From Pyxidicoccus fallax (GTDB lineage: Bacteria > Myxococcota > Myxococcia > Myxococcales > Myxococcaceae), in contig NZ_JABBJJ010000013.1 in the NCBI RefSeq assembly GCF_012933655.1, positions 16,166-80,165 on the forward strand: DNA of 64,000 nucleotides, given 5' to 3'. Within the stretch, counting starts at the first letter, position 1. Each line of letters opens with the position of its first letter. The notes below the pieces were generated by a model, which worked only from the letters and a program-made list of their open reading frames with translations, was not told the origin of the DNA and searched no databases. Shown here piece after piece: positions 52,825 to 61,797 of this stretch. A program made the translations under genes and the position numbers.

Positions 52825-52970
52825 CGCCCCAATGATTCCGCCGGGTTGGAGCCCTCCGTGAAGCCCTGGGAAAAATCATCATCGGCCATGTCGAGGGCCC
52901 GCGCCCGGCTCCGACATACCTGTGACCGCGCACTCAATGACGAGGCGCCGGACCTGAGAGGGAGCCAACC

Positions 52971-53369
52971 ATGAAGTACATGCTGATGATGAACACCCAC
53001 GGCGGGCCGTACCAGATCACGAACTGGCCGAAGAAGGACTTCCAGGCCCACATCGCGTTCATGATCGACTTCGTCAAGAAGCTCGGCCAATCGGGCGAGC
53101 TGGTGGCGGCCGAAGGCCTGTCCGGGCCCGACCAGGCGAAGCTCGTGCGCGCCGGCCCCGACGGCAAGCCCATCACCGACGGCGTCTTCCCCGAGTCCAA
53201 GGAGTTCCTCGCCGGCTTCTGGATTGTCGACGTCGACAGCCCCGAGCGCGCCTACGCGATTGCCGCCGAGGCCTCCGCCGCCCCGGGTCCCGGTGGCAAG
53301 CCGCTCAACATGCCCATCGAGGTGCGGCAGGTGCCGAGCGGCCCGCCGCCCACCGACTCCCTGCCGTGA
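52971..53369 (+). CDS. YCII-related (DGPF) protein
   Basis: This 132-residue YCII-family protein starts MKYMLMMNTHGGPYQ, then GELVAAEGLSGPDQAKLVR, FPESKEFLAGFWIVDVDSPERA and VRQVPS at the end. YCII/DGPF genes are the conserved partners of ECF42 sigma factors. Its stop overlaps the GTG of the sigma factor gene, so they are co-translated. Confidence 0.92.
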   Translation: MKYMLMMNTHGGPYQITNWPKKDFQAHIAFMIDFVKKLGQSGELVAAEGLSGPDQAKLVRAGPDGKPITDGVFPESKEFLAGFWIVDVDSPERAYAIAAEASAAPGPGGKPLNMPIEVRQVPSGPPPTDSLP

Positions 53370-54628
53370 GGCCGTCGTCTCCCGACAGACGCATCGAGCA
53401 CCTGCTGCGTGAGCTCGCGCCGCGGGTGCTCGGCGTGGTCGTGCGGCGCTTCCACGACTTCAGCGCCTCCGAGGATGCCGTCCAGGAGGCGCTGCTCGCG
53501 GCGGCCTCGCAGTGGCCTCGCACCGGCCTGCCCGATGACCCGCGCGCCTGGCTCATCCAGGTCGCCGCGCGGCGCATCACCGACCACGTCCGCGCCGACG
53601 CGGCCCGCCGACGCCGCGAGGCGCTCGTGGTCAGCCTCATCCCTCCGGAGGAGCAGCTCGCCCTCGCTCCCGACGCCAGTGACGCGGCGGAGCGCGACGA
53701 CACGCTCGTGCTGCTCTTCATGTGCTGCCATCCCGCGCTCTCGACGGCCTCCGCCATCGCGCTGACCCTGCGCGCCGTGGGCGGCCTGACGACGGCGGAG
53801 ATCGCCAAGGCGTTCCTCGTCCCCGAGGCGACCATGGCCCAGCGCATCAGCCGCGCGAAGGCGAGCATCAAGGCCTCCGGCGTGCCCTTCCAGCTGCCCA
53901 CGGAAGCGGAGCGCGCGCAGCGGCTCGGCGCGGTGCTGCACGTGCTCTACCTCATCTTCAACGAGGGCTACACGACCAGCTCCGGCCCCGAGCTGCAGCG
54001 CACCGACCTGTCGAGCGAGGCCATCCGCCTGACGCGCATGCTCCACAACCTCCTCCCGCGGGACGGCGAGGTCTCCGGCCTGCTGGCGCTGATGCTCCTG
54101 ACCGACGGGCGGCGCGCGGCGCGGACCGGGCCGGAAGGCGAGCTCATCTCCCTCACCGACCAGGACCGGAGCCTGTGGGACCGCGACGCCATCGCCGAGG
54201 GCATCGCGCTCGTCACCGCCACGCTGTCGAAGGGCTCCATCGGCGAGTATCAAATCCAGGCCGCCATCGCCGCCGTGCACGACGAGGCGCCGCGCGCCGA
54301 GGACACCGACTGGCCTCAAATCCTCGCGCTGTACGGCGTGCTGATGCAGCTCACCGACAACCCCATGGTGAGGCTCAACCACGCCATCGCCACGGCCATG
54401 GTGCACGGCCCGGCCGCGGGGCTCGAATTGCTGAAGGCGCTCGACGACGACCCTCGACTGGCGGGGCATCACCGGCTCGACGCCGTGCGCGCCCACCTGT
54501 TGGAGCGCGCGGGTGACCGGAAGGCGGCAATTGTCCTGTACCGCAGGGCCGCCGGCCGCACGATGAGCCTCCCGGAGCGGAACTACCTCATGGCCCAGGC
54601 GGCCCGGCTGGGCGACCTGCCGGAGTAG
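53366..54628 (+). CDS. ECF42-type RNA polymerase sigma factor with C-terminal domain
   Basis: The 420-residue protein has sigma region 2 (about 10-75; RRFHDFSASEDAVQEALLAA, WPRTGLPDDPRAWLIQVAAR) and region 4 (about 115-170; TLRAVGGLTTAEIAKAFLVP then QRISRAKASI). A long helical extension (about 180-415) contains FNEGYTTSSGPELQRTDLSSEA, the mark of the ECF42 group with TPR-like repeats. No anti-sigma gene is nearby; in this group the extension and the YCII partner are thought to matter for control. The start is the overlapping GTG. Confidence 0.95.
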   Translation: MRPSSPDRRIEHLLRELAPRVLGVVVRRFHDFSASEDAVQEALLAAASQWPRTGLPDDPRAWLIQVAARRITDHVRADAARRRREALVVSLIPPEEQLALAPDASDAAERDDTLVLLFMCCHPALSTASAIALTLRAVGGLTTAEIAKAFLVPEATMAQRISRAKASIKASGVPFQLPTEAERAQRLGAVLHVLYLIFNEGYTTSSGPELQRTDLSSEAIRLTRMLHNLLPRDGEVSGLLALMLLTDGRRAARTGPEGELISLTDQDRSLWDRDAIAEGIALVTATLSKGSIGEYQIQAAIAAVHDEAPRAEDTDWPQILALYGVLMQLTDNPMVRLNHAIATAMVHGPAAGLELLKALDDDPRLAGHHRLDAVRAHLLERAGDRKAAIVLYRRAAGRTMSLPERNYLMAQAARLGDLPE

Positions 54629-54885
54629 CGCCCGCCTCCGGAGCCACGACGGATGGCCGTCCCCCACCCGGCACATCTCCTCCGGGCGCCCCCCAGCGCG
54701 GTGCCACGGAGCCCATGGGACGACCTGACGCTCCAGGTAGCCCGGCCGGTCTCCGCGTGCCTCCGAGGCCTCGACACTGCGTGAAGAGCCGACGAGCAGC
54801 CGCGCGGAATCCGGGGCTTCCCTCGCACGGCCCCGCACTTCAGGGGCTGAAGCGAAGCCCCGGACGTGGGACACTCCGCCCCCGT

Positions 54886-56403
54886 ATGAGCACGGCCTCC
54901 ATCCTCGGCATCGACTTCGGGACCACCAACACCTCGGCGGCCTTCTTCGACAAGGCGGGCAAGCTGCGGCTGGTGCCCGTGACGGACAAGAGCTTCACGC
55001 TGCCGTCCGTGGTGTGGTTCCACGCGGCGGACAAGTCCATCGTCGGCCATGCCGCGCGGCGGCAGATCATCGACGACCCGCGCCACACCGTCTTCGGTGC
55101 CAAGCGCTTCCTCGGGCGCCGCTTCCAGTCCGAGTACGTCACCCAGCACAAGGACAAGTATGCCTTCGAGCTGGTCGAGGCCCCGGACGGCTACACCGCC
55201 GTGACGATGTACGGGAAGCAGACGTCGCTCACCGACGTCGCCCACCTCATCATCAAGCAGATCCTCACCCTGGCGAACCACGCCGCCGGAGAGCCCTTCC
55301 GCGAGTGCGTGCTCACCGTGCCCGCCCACGCCAGCATCCGCCAGCGCGAGGCCGTGCGTCAGGCCGCCGAGCAGGCCGGCCTCCAGGTGCGCGCCATCGT
55401 CAACGAGCCCACCGCCGCCGCGCTCTACTACGCCAACCTGCGCAACCCCGAGCAGACCGTCATGGTCTTCGACCTCGGCGGTGGCACCTTCGACGCCACC
55501 CTGCTCGCCGTGCAGAACCGCGTGGTGAAGGTGCTCGCCACCGGCGGTGACGCCTTCCTCGGCGGCGCCAACTTCGACGAGCGCGTCGTGGAGATGCTCG
55601 TGGAGGACTTCCAGCGCAAGCACGGCATCGACCTGCGCGGGAACAAGGTGGTGATGCAGCGGCTCGTCTTCGCCGCCGAGTCCGCGAAGATGTCCTTGAG
55701 CCAGCGCGACGCCACGGTGATGCGCGTGCCCTGCATCGCCCAGAAGGACGGCGCCTTCATCGACTTCGACTACACCCTCACCCGCAAGCAGCTCGAGGAG
55801 ATGGTCTTCCAGCTCATCGAGCGCACCGCCTCCGCCTGCGACGACGTGCTGGAGCGCGCGAAGCTCAAGGCGGACCAGATTGACGAGCTCGTGCTCGTGG
55901 GCGGCCAGACGCGCATGCCCGCCATCCGCGAGCGCTTCTCCCACTTCAAGCGCCTGTCCTCGGAGAAGGAGGTCCACCCGGAGCTCGGCGTGTGCGTGGG
56001 CGCGGCCATCCTCGGGCGCAACCTGGCGCGCGGCATCGCGGGCCTCGCGGACGTGGTGCCCATGCCCATCAGCGTCATGGTCCCCGGCGGCGCCCAGCAC
56101 GAGGTCATCCCCGCCAACACCCCCGTGCCCGCCACGAAGTCCATCTCCATGGAGCTGCCCCTCATCCCCGGCCCCATCTCCCTGGCCCTCTTCGAGTCGC
56201 TCGATGCCACCACCGTGGACCGCGAGCTGCTCGGCACCGTCCGCGTCGACCTCGACTGGCGCACCACCCACAAGGGGCCCACCACCCTGGAGGTGCGCAT
56301 GGGCCAGGACTTCGTCCTCAGCGCCGCGCTCGTCTCCCCCCAGGGCCACCGCCACGCCCTGCCCATCACCGACCTGCGTGCCCCCAAGCGCGCCGTCTCG
56401 TAA
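54886..56403 (+). CDS. Hsp70 (DnaK-like) family protein
   Basis: The ATG at 54886 is chosen because the Hsp70 phosphate-1 motif starts almost at once (GIDFGTTNTSAAFF). The 505-residue protein has phosphate-2 VFDLGGGTFDATLL (about 187), the NEPTAAALYY motif and the adenosine motif DELVLVGGQTRMPA (about 330). After the ATPase domain, a short substrate-binding-like beta region (about 390-505) is present but the helical lid and C-terminal tail of DnaK are absent. It resembles HscC and other short Hsp70s. No DnaJ or GrpE gene is adjacent. Confidence 0.92.
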   Translation: MSTASILGIDFGTTNTSAAFFDKAGKLRLVPVTDKSFTLPSVVWFHAADKSIVGHAARRQIIDDPRHTVFGAKRFLGRRFQSEYVTQHKDKYAFELVEAPDGYTAVTMYGKQTSLTDVAHLIIKQILTLANHAAGEPFRECVLTVPAHASIRQREAVRQAAEQAGLQVRAIVNEPTAAALYYANLRNPEQTVMVFDLGGGTFDATLLAVQNRVVKVLATGGDAFLGGANFDERVVEMLVEDFQRKHGIDLRGNKVVMQRLVFAAESAKMSLSQRDATVMRVPCIAQKDGAFIDFDYTLTRKQLEEMVFQLIERTASACDDVLERAKLKADQIDELVLVGGQTRMPAIRERFSHFKRLSSEKEVHPELGVCVGAAILGRNLARGIAGLADVVPMPISVMVPGGAQHEVIPANTPVPATKSISMELPLIPGPISLALFESLDATTVDRELLGTVRVDLDWRTTHKGPTTLEVRMGQDFVLSAALVSPQGHRHALPITDLRAPKRAVS

Positions 56404-56435
56404 CCGCGCGGCACCCAGGCCGAGGGCCGGCGGCC

Positions 56436-57056
56436 TCAGCGCTTCTTCGTCCCACGCTTCACCAGCGAGTCCCACGCGGCCATCGCGCAGTCGACGATGG
56501 CCGTCATCGCCTCGAGCGTGGCGCCATCCCGTGCCTGGATGGACAGGCCGTGCAGCACCGTGGCGTAAAAGCCCGCCATCGCCTCGGTGTCCGTGCCCCT
56601 GGGCAGCTCGCCCTCGGCGATGCCCCGCTCCAGCCGCTGCTGGATGTCGGCGATGGCGGCCTTGCGCTGCTCCGCGAGGAACTGACGCACGCCCTCGTTC
56701 TCCGTGGTGCCGGACACCGCCGCGAGGACAATCATGCAGCCGCTCGGCTTGCCGGGGTTCGCGTACTCCCGCACGTTGTCGCGCAGCATGGCCTCGATGG
56801 CCTCGCGCGCCGTGGGCACGTCCCGCAGGGCGCGGTTCGTCGCCCCGCCCTCCAATGACGTGTAGAGCTCCACCGCCTCCCGGAACAGCGCCTCCTTGCA
56901 GCCGAAGGCGGCGTACAGGCTCGGCGCCTTGATGCCCATCGCCGATGTCAGGTCGCTGAGCGACGCGCCCTCGTAGCCCTTCTCCCAGAAGACCTGCATC
57001 GCCTCCCGCAGGGCGGCGTCCCGGTCGAAGTGGCGCGGGCGGCCTCGGGTCGCCAT
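56436..57056 (-). CDS. TetR/AcrR-family repressor
   Basis: The 206-residue regulator has an N-terminal TetR HTH (GRPRHFDRDAALREAMQVF, YEGASLSDLTSAMGIKAPSLYAAFG) and a C-terminal ligand domain of the AcrR/YxaF kind (KPSGCMIVLAAVSG, VRQFLAEQRKAAIADIQQRL). It is divergent from an SDR-sugE operon, the usual layout for a TetR repressor of a detoxification operon. An AT-rich gap with a short inverted repeat lies between them. The ligand is unknown. Confidence 0.93.
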   Translation of the reverse strand: MATRGRPRHFDRDAALREAMQVFWEKGYEGASLSDLTSAMGIKAPSLYAAFGCKEALFREAVELYTSLEGGATNRALRDVPTAREAIEAMLRDNVREYANPGKPSGCMIVLAAVSGTTENEGVRQFLAEQRKAAIADIQQRLERGIAEGELPRGTDTEAMAGFYATVLHGLSIQARDGATLEAMTAIVDCAMAAWDSLVKRGTKKR

Positions 57057-57155
57057 CCTCCACTCCTTTCTATATCGACCACTAAAATAATCCCTTGCCC
57101 CTCCCAGACAAGGCCATTACCTATTTTGTATCAATCGCTACAGATAGGAGCGCAC
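57057..57155. promoter_or_regulatory. TetR/SDR divergent promoter region with TGTA-N8-TACA operator candidate
   Basis: This 99-bp gap is strikingly AT-rich for this genome. An inverted repeat TGTA-N8-TACA lies at 57127-57142, just before the SDR ribosome site. TetR-type operators are often of this kind. Related TATCGACC and TATCAATC stretches occur near each gene. Confidence 0.4.
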
Positions 57156-57896
57156 ATGTCGGGACTCATGGGAAGGGTGGCACTCGTCACGGGGGGAAGC
57201 CGAGGCATTGGGGCAGCCATCGCCCGGCGGCTCGCGCTGGAGGGCGCCGACGTGGCGCTGACCTACGTGAGCGCGGCGGAGAAGGCCCACGCCGTCGTCC
57301 GGGACATCCAGGCCCTGGGACGGCGGGCGTTCGCCATCGCCGCGGACGGCGCGAGCCCGGAGGCCACCCAGCGCGCGGTGGAGGTGACGGTGGCGGAGCT
57401 GGGGCGGCTCGACATCCTCGTCAACAACGCGGGCATCTTCCCCTACGGGCCGCTGGAGTCGGTGACGCTGGAGGAGCTGGAGCGGACGCTCGCGGTGCAC
57501 GTGAAGGCGTCCTTCATCGCGTCGCAAGCGGCGGCGCGGCACCTGGGCCAGGGAGGACGCATCATCAACATCGGCACCTGCCTCGTCGACCGGGTGCCCC
57601 ACTCCGGCGTCACGCTCTACTCCATGAGCAAGGCGGCGCTGACGGGCCTCACCAAGGGGCTGGCGAGAGACCTCGGTCCCCGGGGCATCACCGCCAACAT
57701 CGTCCACCCCGGTCCCATCGACACGGACATGAACCCGGCTGACGGACCGGGCGCGGACCCGCAGCGCGCCCTGCTCGCCCTGGGCCACTATGGCGAAGGC
57801 GAGGACATCGCGTCAGCCGTGGCCTGGCTCTCCGGCGAGGGCGGGCGCTTCGTCACCGGCGCGTCCATCGCCGTCGACGGTGGCTACACCGCGTGA
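57156..57896 (+). CDS. SDR-family oxidoreductase
   Basis: The ATG at 57156 follows GGAG. The 246-residue short-chain dehydrogenase has the cofactor motif [19 protein letters not shown] (TGxxxGxG), NNAG in [14 protein letters not shown], the catalytic Ser/Tyr/Lys region ([20 protein letters not shown]) and the classical PGPI segment (VHPGPIDTD). It reduces or oxidises a keto or hydroxy group with NAD(P). It is co-transcribed with sugE and faces the TetR gene. Confidence 0.93.
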   Translation: MSGLMGRVALVTGGSRGIGAAIARRLALEGADVALTYVSAAEKAHAVVRDIQALGRRAFAIAADGASPEATQRAVEVTVAELGRLDILVNNAGIFPYGPLESVTLEELERTLAVHVKASFIASQAAARHLGQGGRIINIGTCLVDRVPHSGVTLYSMSKAALTGLTKGLARDLGPRGITANIVHPGPIDTDMNPADGPGADPQRALLALGHYGEGEDIASAVAWLSGEGGRFVTGASIAVDGGYTA

Positions 57897-57906
57897 GGGG
57901 CACGAC

Positions 57907-58224
57907 ATGGCGTGGGTCCTCCTCGTCGTCGCGGGCCTGCTGGAGATTGTCTGGGCGCTCGCGCTGAAGCAGGCGCGGGGCTTCGCCCGGCTCGGTCCGG
58001 CGCTGCTCGGCATCACCACCGCGGTGGTGAGCTTCGTCATGCTGTCCGCCGCGCTGAAGAGCCTGCCCGTCGGCACCGCCTACGCGGTCTGGGTGGGCAT
58101 CGGCGCCGCCGGGGTGGCGCTGGCCGGCATCCTCGTGCTCGGGGAGAGCGCCTCGCCTGCGCGGCTGGGCTGTGTGGCGTTGATTCTCGCGGGCGTCATC
58201 GGGCTGAAGCTTCTCGAACGTTGA
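57907..58224 (+). CDS. sugE: SMR-family guanidinium/quaternary-ammonium exporter, SugE/Gdx-like
   Basis: The 105-residue protein has four membrane helices and the SugE/Gdx pattern: [19 protein letters not shown] with the essential Glu at about 13, [19 protein letters not shown], and [20 protein letters not shown]. This matches E. coli SugE closely and is distinct from EmrE-type members. It exports guanidinium or small quaternary ammonium ions by proton exchange as a dual-topology dimer. No guanidine riboswitch is seen; control by TetR is likely. Its 3' end overlaps the convergent P450 gene by 29 bp. Confidence 0.93.
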   Translation: MAWVLLVVAGLLEIVWALALKQARGFARLGPALLGITTAVVSFVMLSAALKSLPVGTAYAVWVGIGAAGVALAGILVLGESASPARLGCVALILAGVIGLKLLER

Positions 58225-59614
58225 GGGAGCGCCGCTCCAGGTGCATGGGCAGCCCTCCCTTGGGGCGCAGGGTGATGAGCGGCTCGGGCGTCAGCACGTG
58301 GCCGGGGACACGCCTCGGCCGGAAGCGCTGCGCCACGGTGGCGAGGATGAGCTGCGCCTCCATTATCGCGAACCCATTGCCGATGCACTGACGCGGTCCC
58401 CCGCTGAAAGGGAAGTACGCGTAGCGCGGCCGCTGCGCGCTGGCCTCGGGCGAGAAGCGCTCCGGGATGAACTCCTCGGGGCGCTCCCAGAAGTCGGGGT
58501 GACGGTGGGTGACGTAGGGGCTGATATCCACCGTCGTGCCCCCCGGAATCCGGAAGCCGCCGATGACGTCGTCCTCCTTCACGGCCCGGCTGAAGATGTA
58601 CGCGGGTGGGTAGAGCCGCATCGCCTCCTCCACCACCATCCGCGTGTAGGCCAGCCGGCCCACGTCCGCGGCCGTGGGCAGCCGCCCCTCCAGCACCGCG
58701 TCCAGCTCGGCGTGCAGCTTCGCCTCCACGTGCGGGTGCTGGTCGAGCAGCGCCCACACCCAGCTCATCGCCGTGGAGGTCGTCTCGTGGCCGGCCACCA
58801 GCATCGTGAGCACCTCGTCGCGGAGCTGCTCGTCCGTCATCGTCTCGCCGGTCTCCTCGTCGCGCGCCAGCATGAACATGGAGAGCAGGTCGCCCCGGTC
58901 CTCGTTGCGCTGGCGGCGCTCGGCGATGATGTCCATGACGGCGCCCCGCAGCGCGCGGCTCGCGGCTCGGAACTCTCGGTCATAGCGGGTGGGCAGCACC
59001 GGAGGCAGCAGCCGCATCGTGCGGAAGCGGGTCACCGTCTGCTCGCTCAGCACGTTGAACGCGCTGCCCACCACCTCCGCCTTGTCCCCCACCGAGGTCC
59101 CGAACAGCGCCGCGCCGACGATGCTCAGCGTCAGCCGCATCATCTCCTCCACCATGACCACCGGCTCGCCGCGAGCGGCGGAGGCGTCCCAGCCTTCCAG
59201 CATCCGCGCCGTGGCCCGCGTCATCTCCTCCGCCATGGCGGCGATGCGCTGCCGGTGGAAGGCGGGCTGGGCCAGCCGCCGCTGCCGCAGCCAGAAGGAG
59301 CCCTGGCTCGTGAGCAACCCGTTGCCCGCGACGCGGCTGACCAGCCGGTACGAGAAGTGGTCCTTCGTGTAGTTCTTCACGTGCTCCTGCAATACGTGGC
59401 GCACGCCGTCCGGGTGCGAGATGAGGTGTGACGTCGTCGGCCCCACCCGGTAGCGGGCCACGTCCCCGTACTCGCGCCTCACCCGCGTCAGCAGGCCGAG
59501 CACGTCCCGGCGGGCCTCCGGCAGCACGCCCAGCAGCAGGTGGCCCCGGGGGCCCGAGGCGATTCTCGGAGCGGCGGGGGTGTTCGATGAGGTCATGGGG
59601 GTGGTCGTCGTCAT
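58196..59614 (-). CDS. Cytochrome P450
   Basis: From the ATG at 59614 (GAGGAGA site) the protein has 472 residues. Signatures are the oxygen-binding I-helix [10 protein letters not shown], the K-helix EEAMR in [17 protein letters not shown], the PERF region ([11 protein letters not shown]) and the heme-ligand loop [16 protein letters not shown] with Cys. It resembles the CYP102/CYP4-like branch (fatty acid or terpene hydroxylases) common in myxobacteria. No ferredoxin or reductase gene is adjacent. It is divergent from an AraC regulator that may control it. Confidence 0.95.
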   Translation of the reverse strand: MTTTTPMTSSNTPAAPRIASGPRGHLLLGVLPEARRDVLGLLTRVRREYGDVARYRVGPTTSHLISHPDGVRHVLQEHVKNYTKDHFSYRLVSRVAGNGLLTSQGSFWLRQRRLAQPAFHRQRIAAMAEEMTRATARMLEGWDASAARGEPVVMVEEMMRLTLSIVGAALFGTSVGDKAEVVGSAFNVLSEQTVTRFRTMRLLPPVLPTRYDREFRAASRALRGAVMDIIAERRQRNEDRGDLLSMFMLARDEETGETMTDEQLRDEVLTMLVAGHETTSTAMSWVWALLDQHPHVEAKLHAELDAVLEGRLPTAADVGRLAYTRMVVEEAMRLYPPAYIFSRAVKEDDVIGGFRIPGGTTVDISPYVTHRHPDFWERPEEFIPERFSPEASAQRPRYAYFPFSGGPRQCIGNGFAIMEAQLILATVAQRFRPRRVPGHVLTPEPLITLRPKGGLPMHLERRSLNVREASAR

Positions 59615-59749
59615 GGCGGCTTCTCCTCGCGAGGCGATACATGGCGCGAGGGGCCGCCGGGTGCATTGTCCCGGGCCGCCAACCCGTTGTCCTCCGCCGC
59701 CACGCCGGATTGCGGCCCCAGGGCCCCTGGTCCATGCTGCCTGCGTCCC

Positions 59750-60784
59750 ATGCGTCCGCAGTCGCTCCAGGGTTCCATCTTCCGCACGCTGTTCCGCGTC
59801 GGGGAGTCGCTCGACATCCCCCGCGCCCGCCTGCTGGAGGCCGCCGACGAGACGGAGGAGCGGCTGGCCGTCCAGGACACCCGCGTGTCCTACGAGGCGC
59901 TGCGCCGCGTCTGGGAATTGCTCGTCTCGGTGGGCAACGACCAGCCGCTCGGCGTGCGGTTGGCGGAGTGCCTGGAGCCCACCCACTTCGGCCTCGTGGG
60001 GTACGTGCTCGTCAACAGCCCCGACCTGCGCACCGCCATGGTGCGCCACTGTCGCGTCTACACGCTGCTGGACCCGCGCACGGCGTGGCACACCACCGAC
60101 ACGCCCTCGGGCATGCGCGTGGAGCTGCGGCTACACCCCGAGGACGCCTGGGCCATCGCGCTGCGCCACCCCGCCGAGGGGCTGATGCTGGCCCTTATCG
60201 CCACCGGCCGCGCCCTCACCGGCACCCGGTGGAGCCCTCGCCGGGTCCGTTTCGCGCACCCGCGCCACGCGGCCTCGTCCGCGGTGGACGACTTCCTCGG
60301 CATCACCGCCGACTACGACGCGGGTGCCTACGCCATGGAGGCGGATGAGCCCATCCCCTCGCTCCCCATCCGGCACGCCGACATCGACCTGGGCAACCTC
60401 CTCCATGCCCGCGCCGAGGCCGCCCTGGCCGACGCGCACGCCGCCGAGCGCCGTGCCTGGAAGGAGCGCGTTCGCGAGGTGCTCGCGGCGCAGCCTCGCA
60501 CCGGAGAACTGGGCCCGGCGGAGGTGGCCTCCCGTCTCGCGGTGAGCGAGCGCACCCTGCAGCGCCGCCTGCGCGAGGAGGGCGCGTCCTTCGCGGGACT
60601 GGAGGACGAGGTGCGCCGCGAGCGCGCCTTCCAGCTCCTGCGCGATGGGCAACTGGCCCACTTCGAGATTGCCTTCCTGCTCGGCTTCAGCGACCCCAGC
60701 GCCTTCACCCGCGCCTTCCGGCGGTGGAGCGGCACCACGCCGCTGGCCTGGCAGAAGGAGCACGCGCCCGGGACGATGTCCTGA
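59750..60784 (+). CDS. AraC-family regulator (OruR/ArgR-like with Arabinose_bd domain)
   Basis: The ATG at 59750 gives 344 residues. The N-terminal domain (about 15-200) is of the arabinose-binding-domain type (FRVGESLDIPRARLLEA, PLGVRLAECLEPTHFGLVGY). The C-terminal double HTH (about 245-340) contains VASRLAVSERTLQRRLREEG and IAFLLGFSDPSAFTRAFRRW. It probably regulates the divergent P450 gene, 135 bp away. The inducer is unknown. Confidence 0.93.
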   Translation: MRPQSLQGSIFRTLFRVGESLDIPRARLLEAADETEERLAVQDTRVSYEALRRVWELLVSVGNDQPLGVRLAECLEPTHFGLVGYVLVNSPDLRTAMVRHCRVYTLLDPRTAWHTTDTPSGMRVELRLHPEDAWAIALRHPAEGLMLALIATGRALTGTRWSPRRVRFAHPRHAASSAVDDFLGITADYDAGAYAMEADEPIPSLPIRHADIDLGNLLHARAEAALADAHAAERRAWKERVREVLAAQPRTGELGPAEVASRLAVSERTLQRRLREEGASFAGLEDEVRRERAFQLLRDGQLAHFEIAFLLGFSDPSAFTRAFRRWSGTTPLAWQKEHAPGTMS

Positions 60785-60804
60785 ACACCGCGAGCCACTT
60801 CGGT

Positions 60805-61689
60805 TCAGCGGGGCACGGCGCGCACGAGGGTCTCGAAGAAGCGCTCCCGGTCCAGCGCCACGGAGATGGACGTGTTCGAGTCGGGCGCCAGCTCCGCGCC
60901 CCACTCACCGCGCTCGCGCACCGGCTGCACGCGGGCCCAGGTGACGATGTCCCGGTCGATGGCCGCGCACGCCGCGATGGGGTCGTGCAGCAGCTTCCCG
61001 TCGGGCTTCTCGCGCAGGTAGCGCTCCATGGCCTGGAAGATGAGCACCAACCCGGCCGTGCTTTCACGATAGGGCCGCACCCGCTCGTGGAAGGCGGCGT
61101 CCCAGGCCACCCCGTGCGTGACGTTCTTCGACACCAGGTCACGCGAGCCGATGCGGTCCGAGGACAGCGCGAGCAGCGCCCCCTTCGGGTCGCCGTTGAA
61201 GTTGAACGTGGGGCAGGTGCGGCGGCCGTCGAACTTGGACAACCGGTGCTCCGGCGGCACCACGTTGTCCCCCGCGAAGCCGCCCTGGGCCACCCAGCGG
61301 CGCAGCCGCGCGTCGGGGTGCTCCTCCAGCAGCAGCCGCAGGTTCTGCAACGGCGCGCCCGTGACGAGCGTCGCCTCCGGGTACCGCGCGAGCGTGCCCG
61401 CCAGTACCGCATGTGCCAGCGCGTCGGGCTCGGCGGGCTCCAGCTTCCCGAGCCACTTCCAGTGGAAGCCGGAGACGCTGTCCTTCTCCGAGTCCGGATT
61501 GCGCGCGCCCACCGCCACGTCGCCGCGTCCCAGGCGCGACAGCAGGTGGCGCACCAGCCCCAACTGGGCGCGCGTGCCGGGCGTCACCGTCACCGCGCGC
61601 AGCGTCACCTCGGGGTGCGCCCCCAGAAGGCAGAGGGTGAGCGCGTCGTCCGGGTCGCTCGTCTCCATGTCGAAGATGACGTCCTGCAT
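60805..61689 (-). CDS. Inosine-uridine-type nucleoside hydrolase
   Basis: The ATG at 61689 is chosen because the protein then starts MQDVIFDMETSDPDDALTL, the Asp-rich calcium site of nucleoside hydrolases. The usual DTDxGxDD reads DMETSDPDD here, so one ligand position is altered. The 294-residue protein has LVTGAPLQNLRLLLEEHP and a C-terminal HDPIAACAAIDRDIV that supplies the other metal and catalytic residues. It cleaves the N-glycosidic bond of nucleosides. It lies downstream of and parallel to the M43 protease gene but behind a terminator. Confidence 0.85.
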   Translation of the reverse strand: MQDVIFDMETSDPDDALTLCLLGAHPEVTLRAVTVTPGTRAQLGLVRHLLSRLGRGDVAVGARNPDSEKDSVSGFHWKWLGKLEPAEPDALAHAVLAGTLARYPEATLVTGAPLQNLRLLLEEHPDARLRRWVAQGGFAGDNVVPPEHRLSKFDGRRTCPTFNFNGDPKGALLALSSDRIGSRDLVSKNVTHGVAWDAAFHERVRPYRESTAGLVLIFQAMERYLREKPDGKLLHDPIAACAAIDRDIVTWARVQPVRERGEWGAELAPDSNTSISVALDRERFFETLVRAVPR

Positions 61690-61752
61690 GGCCCCTACAT
61701 AAACGCGCCAGGGCCATTTGTCCGTTCCGGCGAGCGGAGCGGAACGACAACG

Positions 61753-61786
61753 GCGCCACCGGGGACACACACGGCCCCGGTGGCGC
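61753..61786 (-). terminator. Terminator after the M43 metalloprotease gene
   Basis: A perfect 12-bp stem (GCGCCACCGGGG / CCCCGGTGGCGC) with a 10-nt loop lies 11 bp past the protease stop codon. Confidence 0.85.
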
Positions 61787-61797
61787 TCAACCCATGA

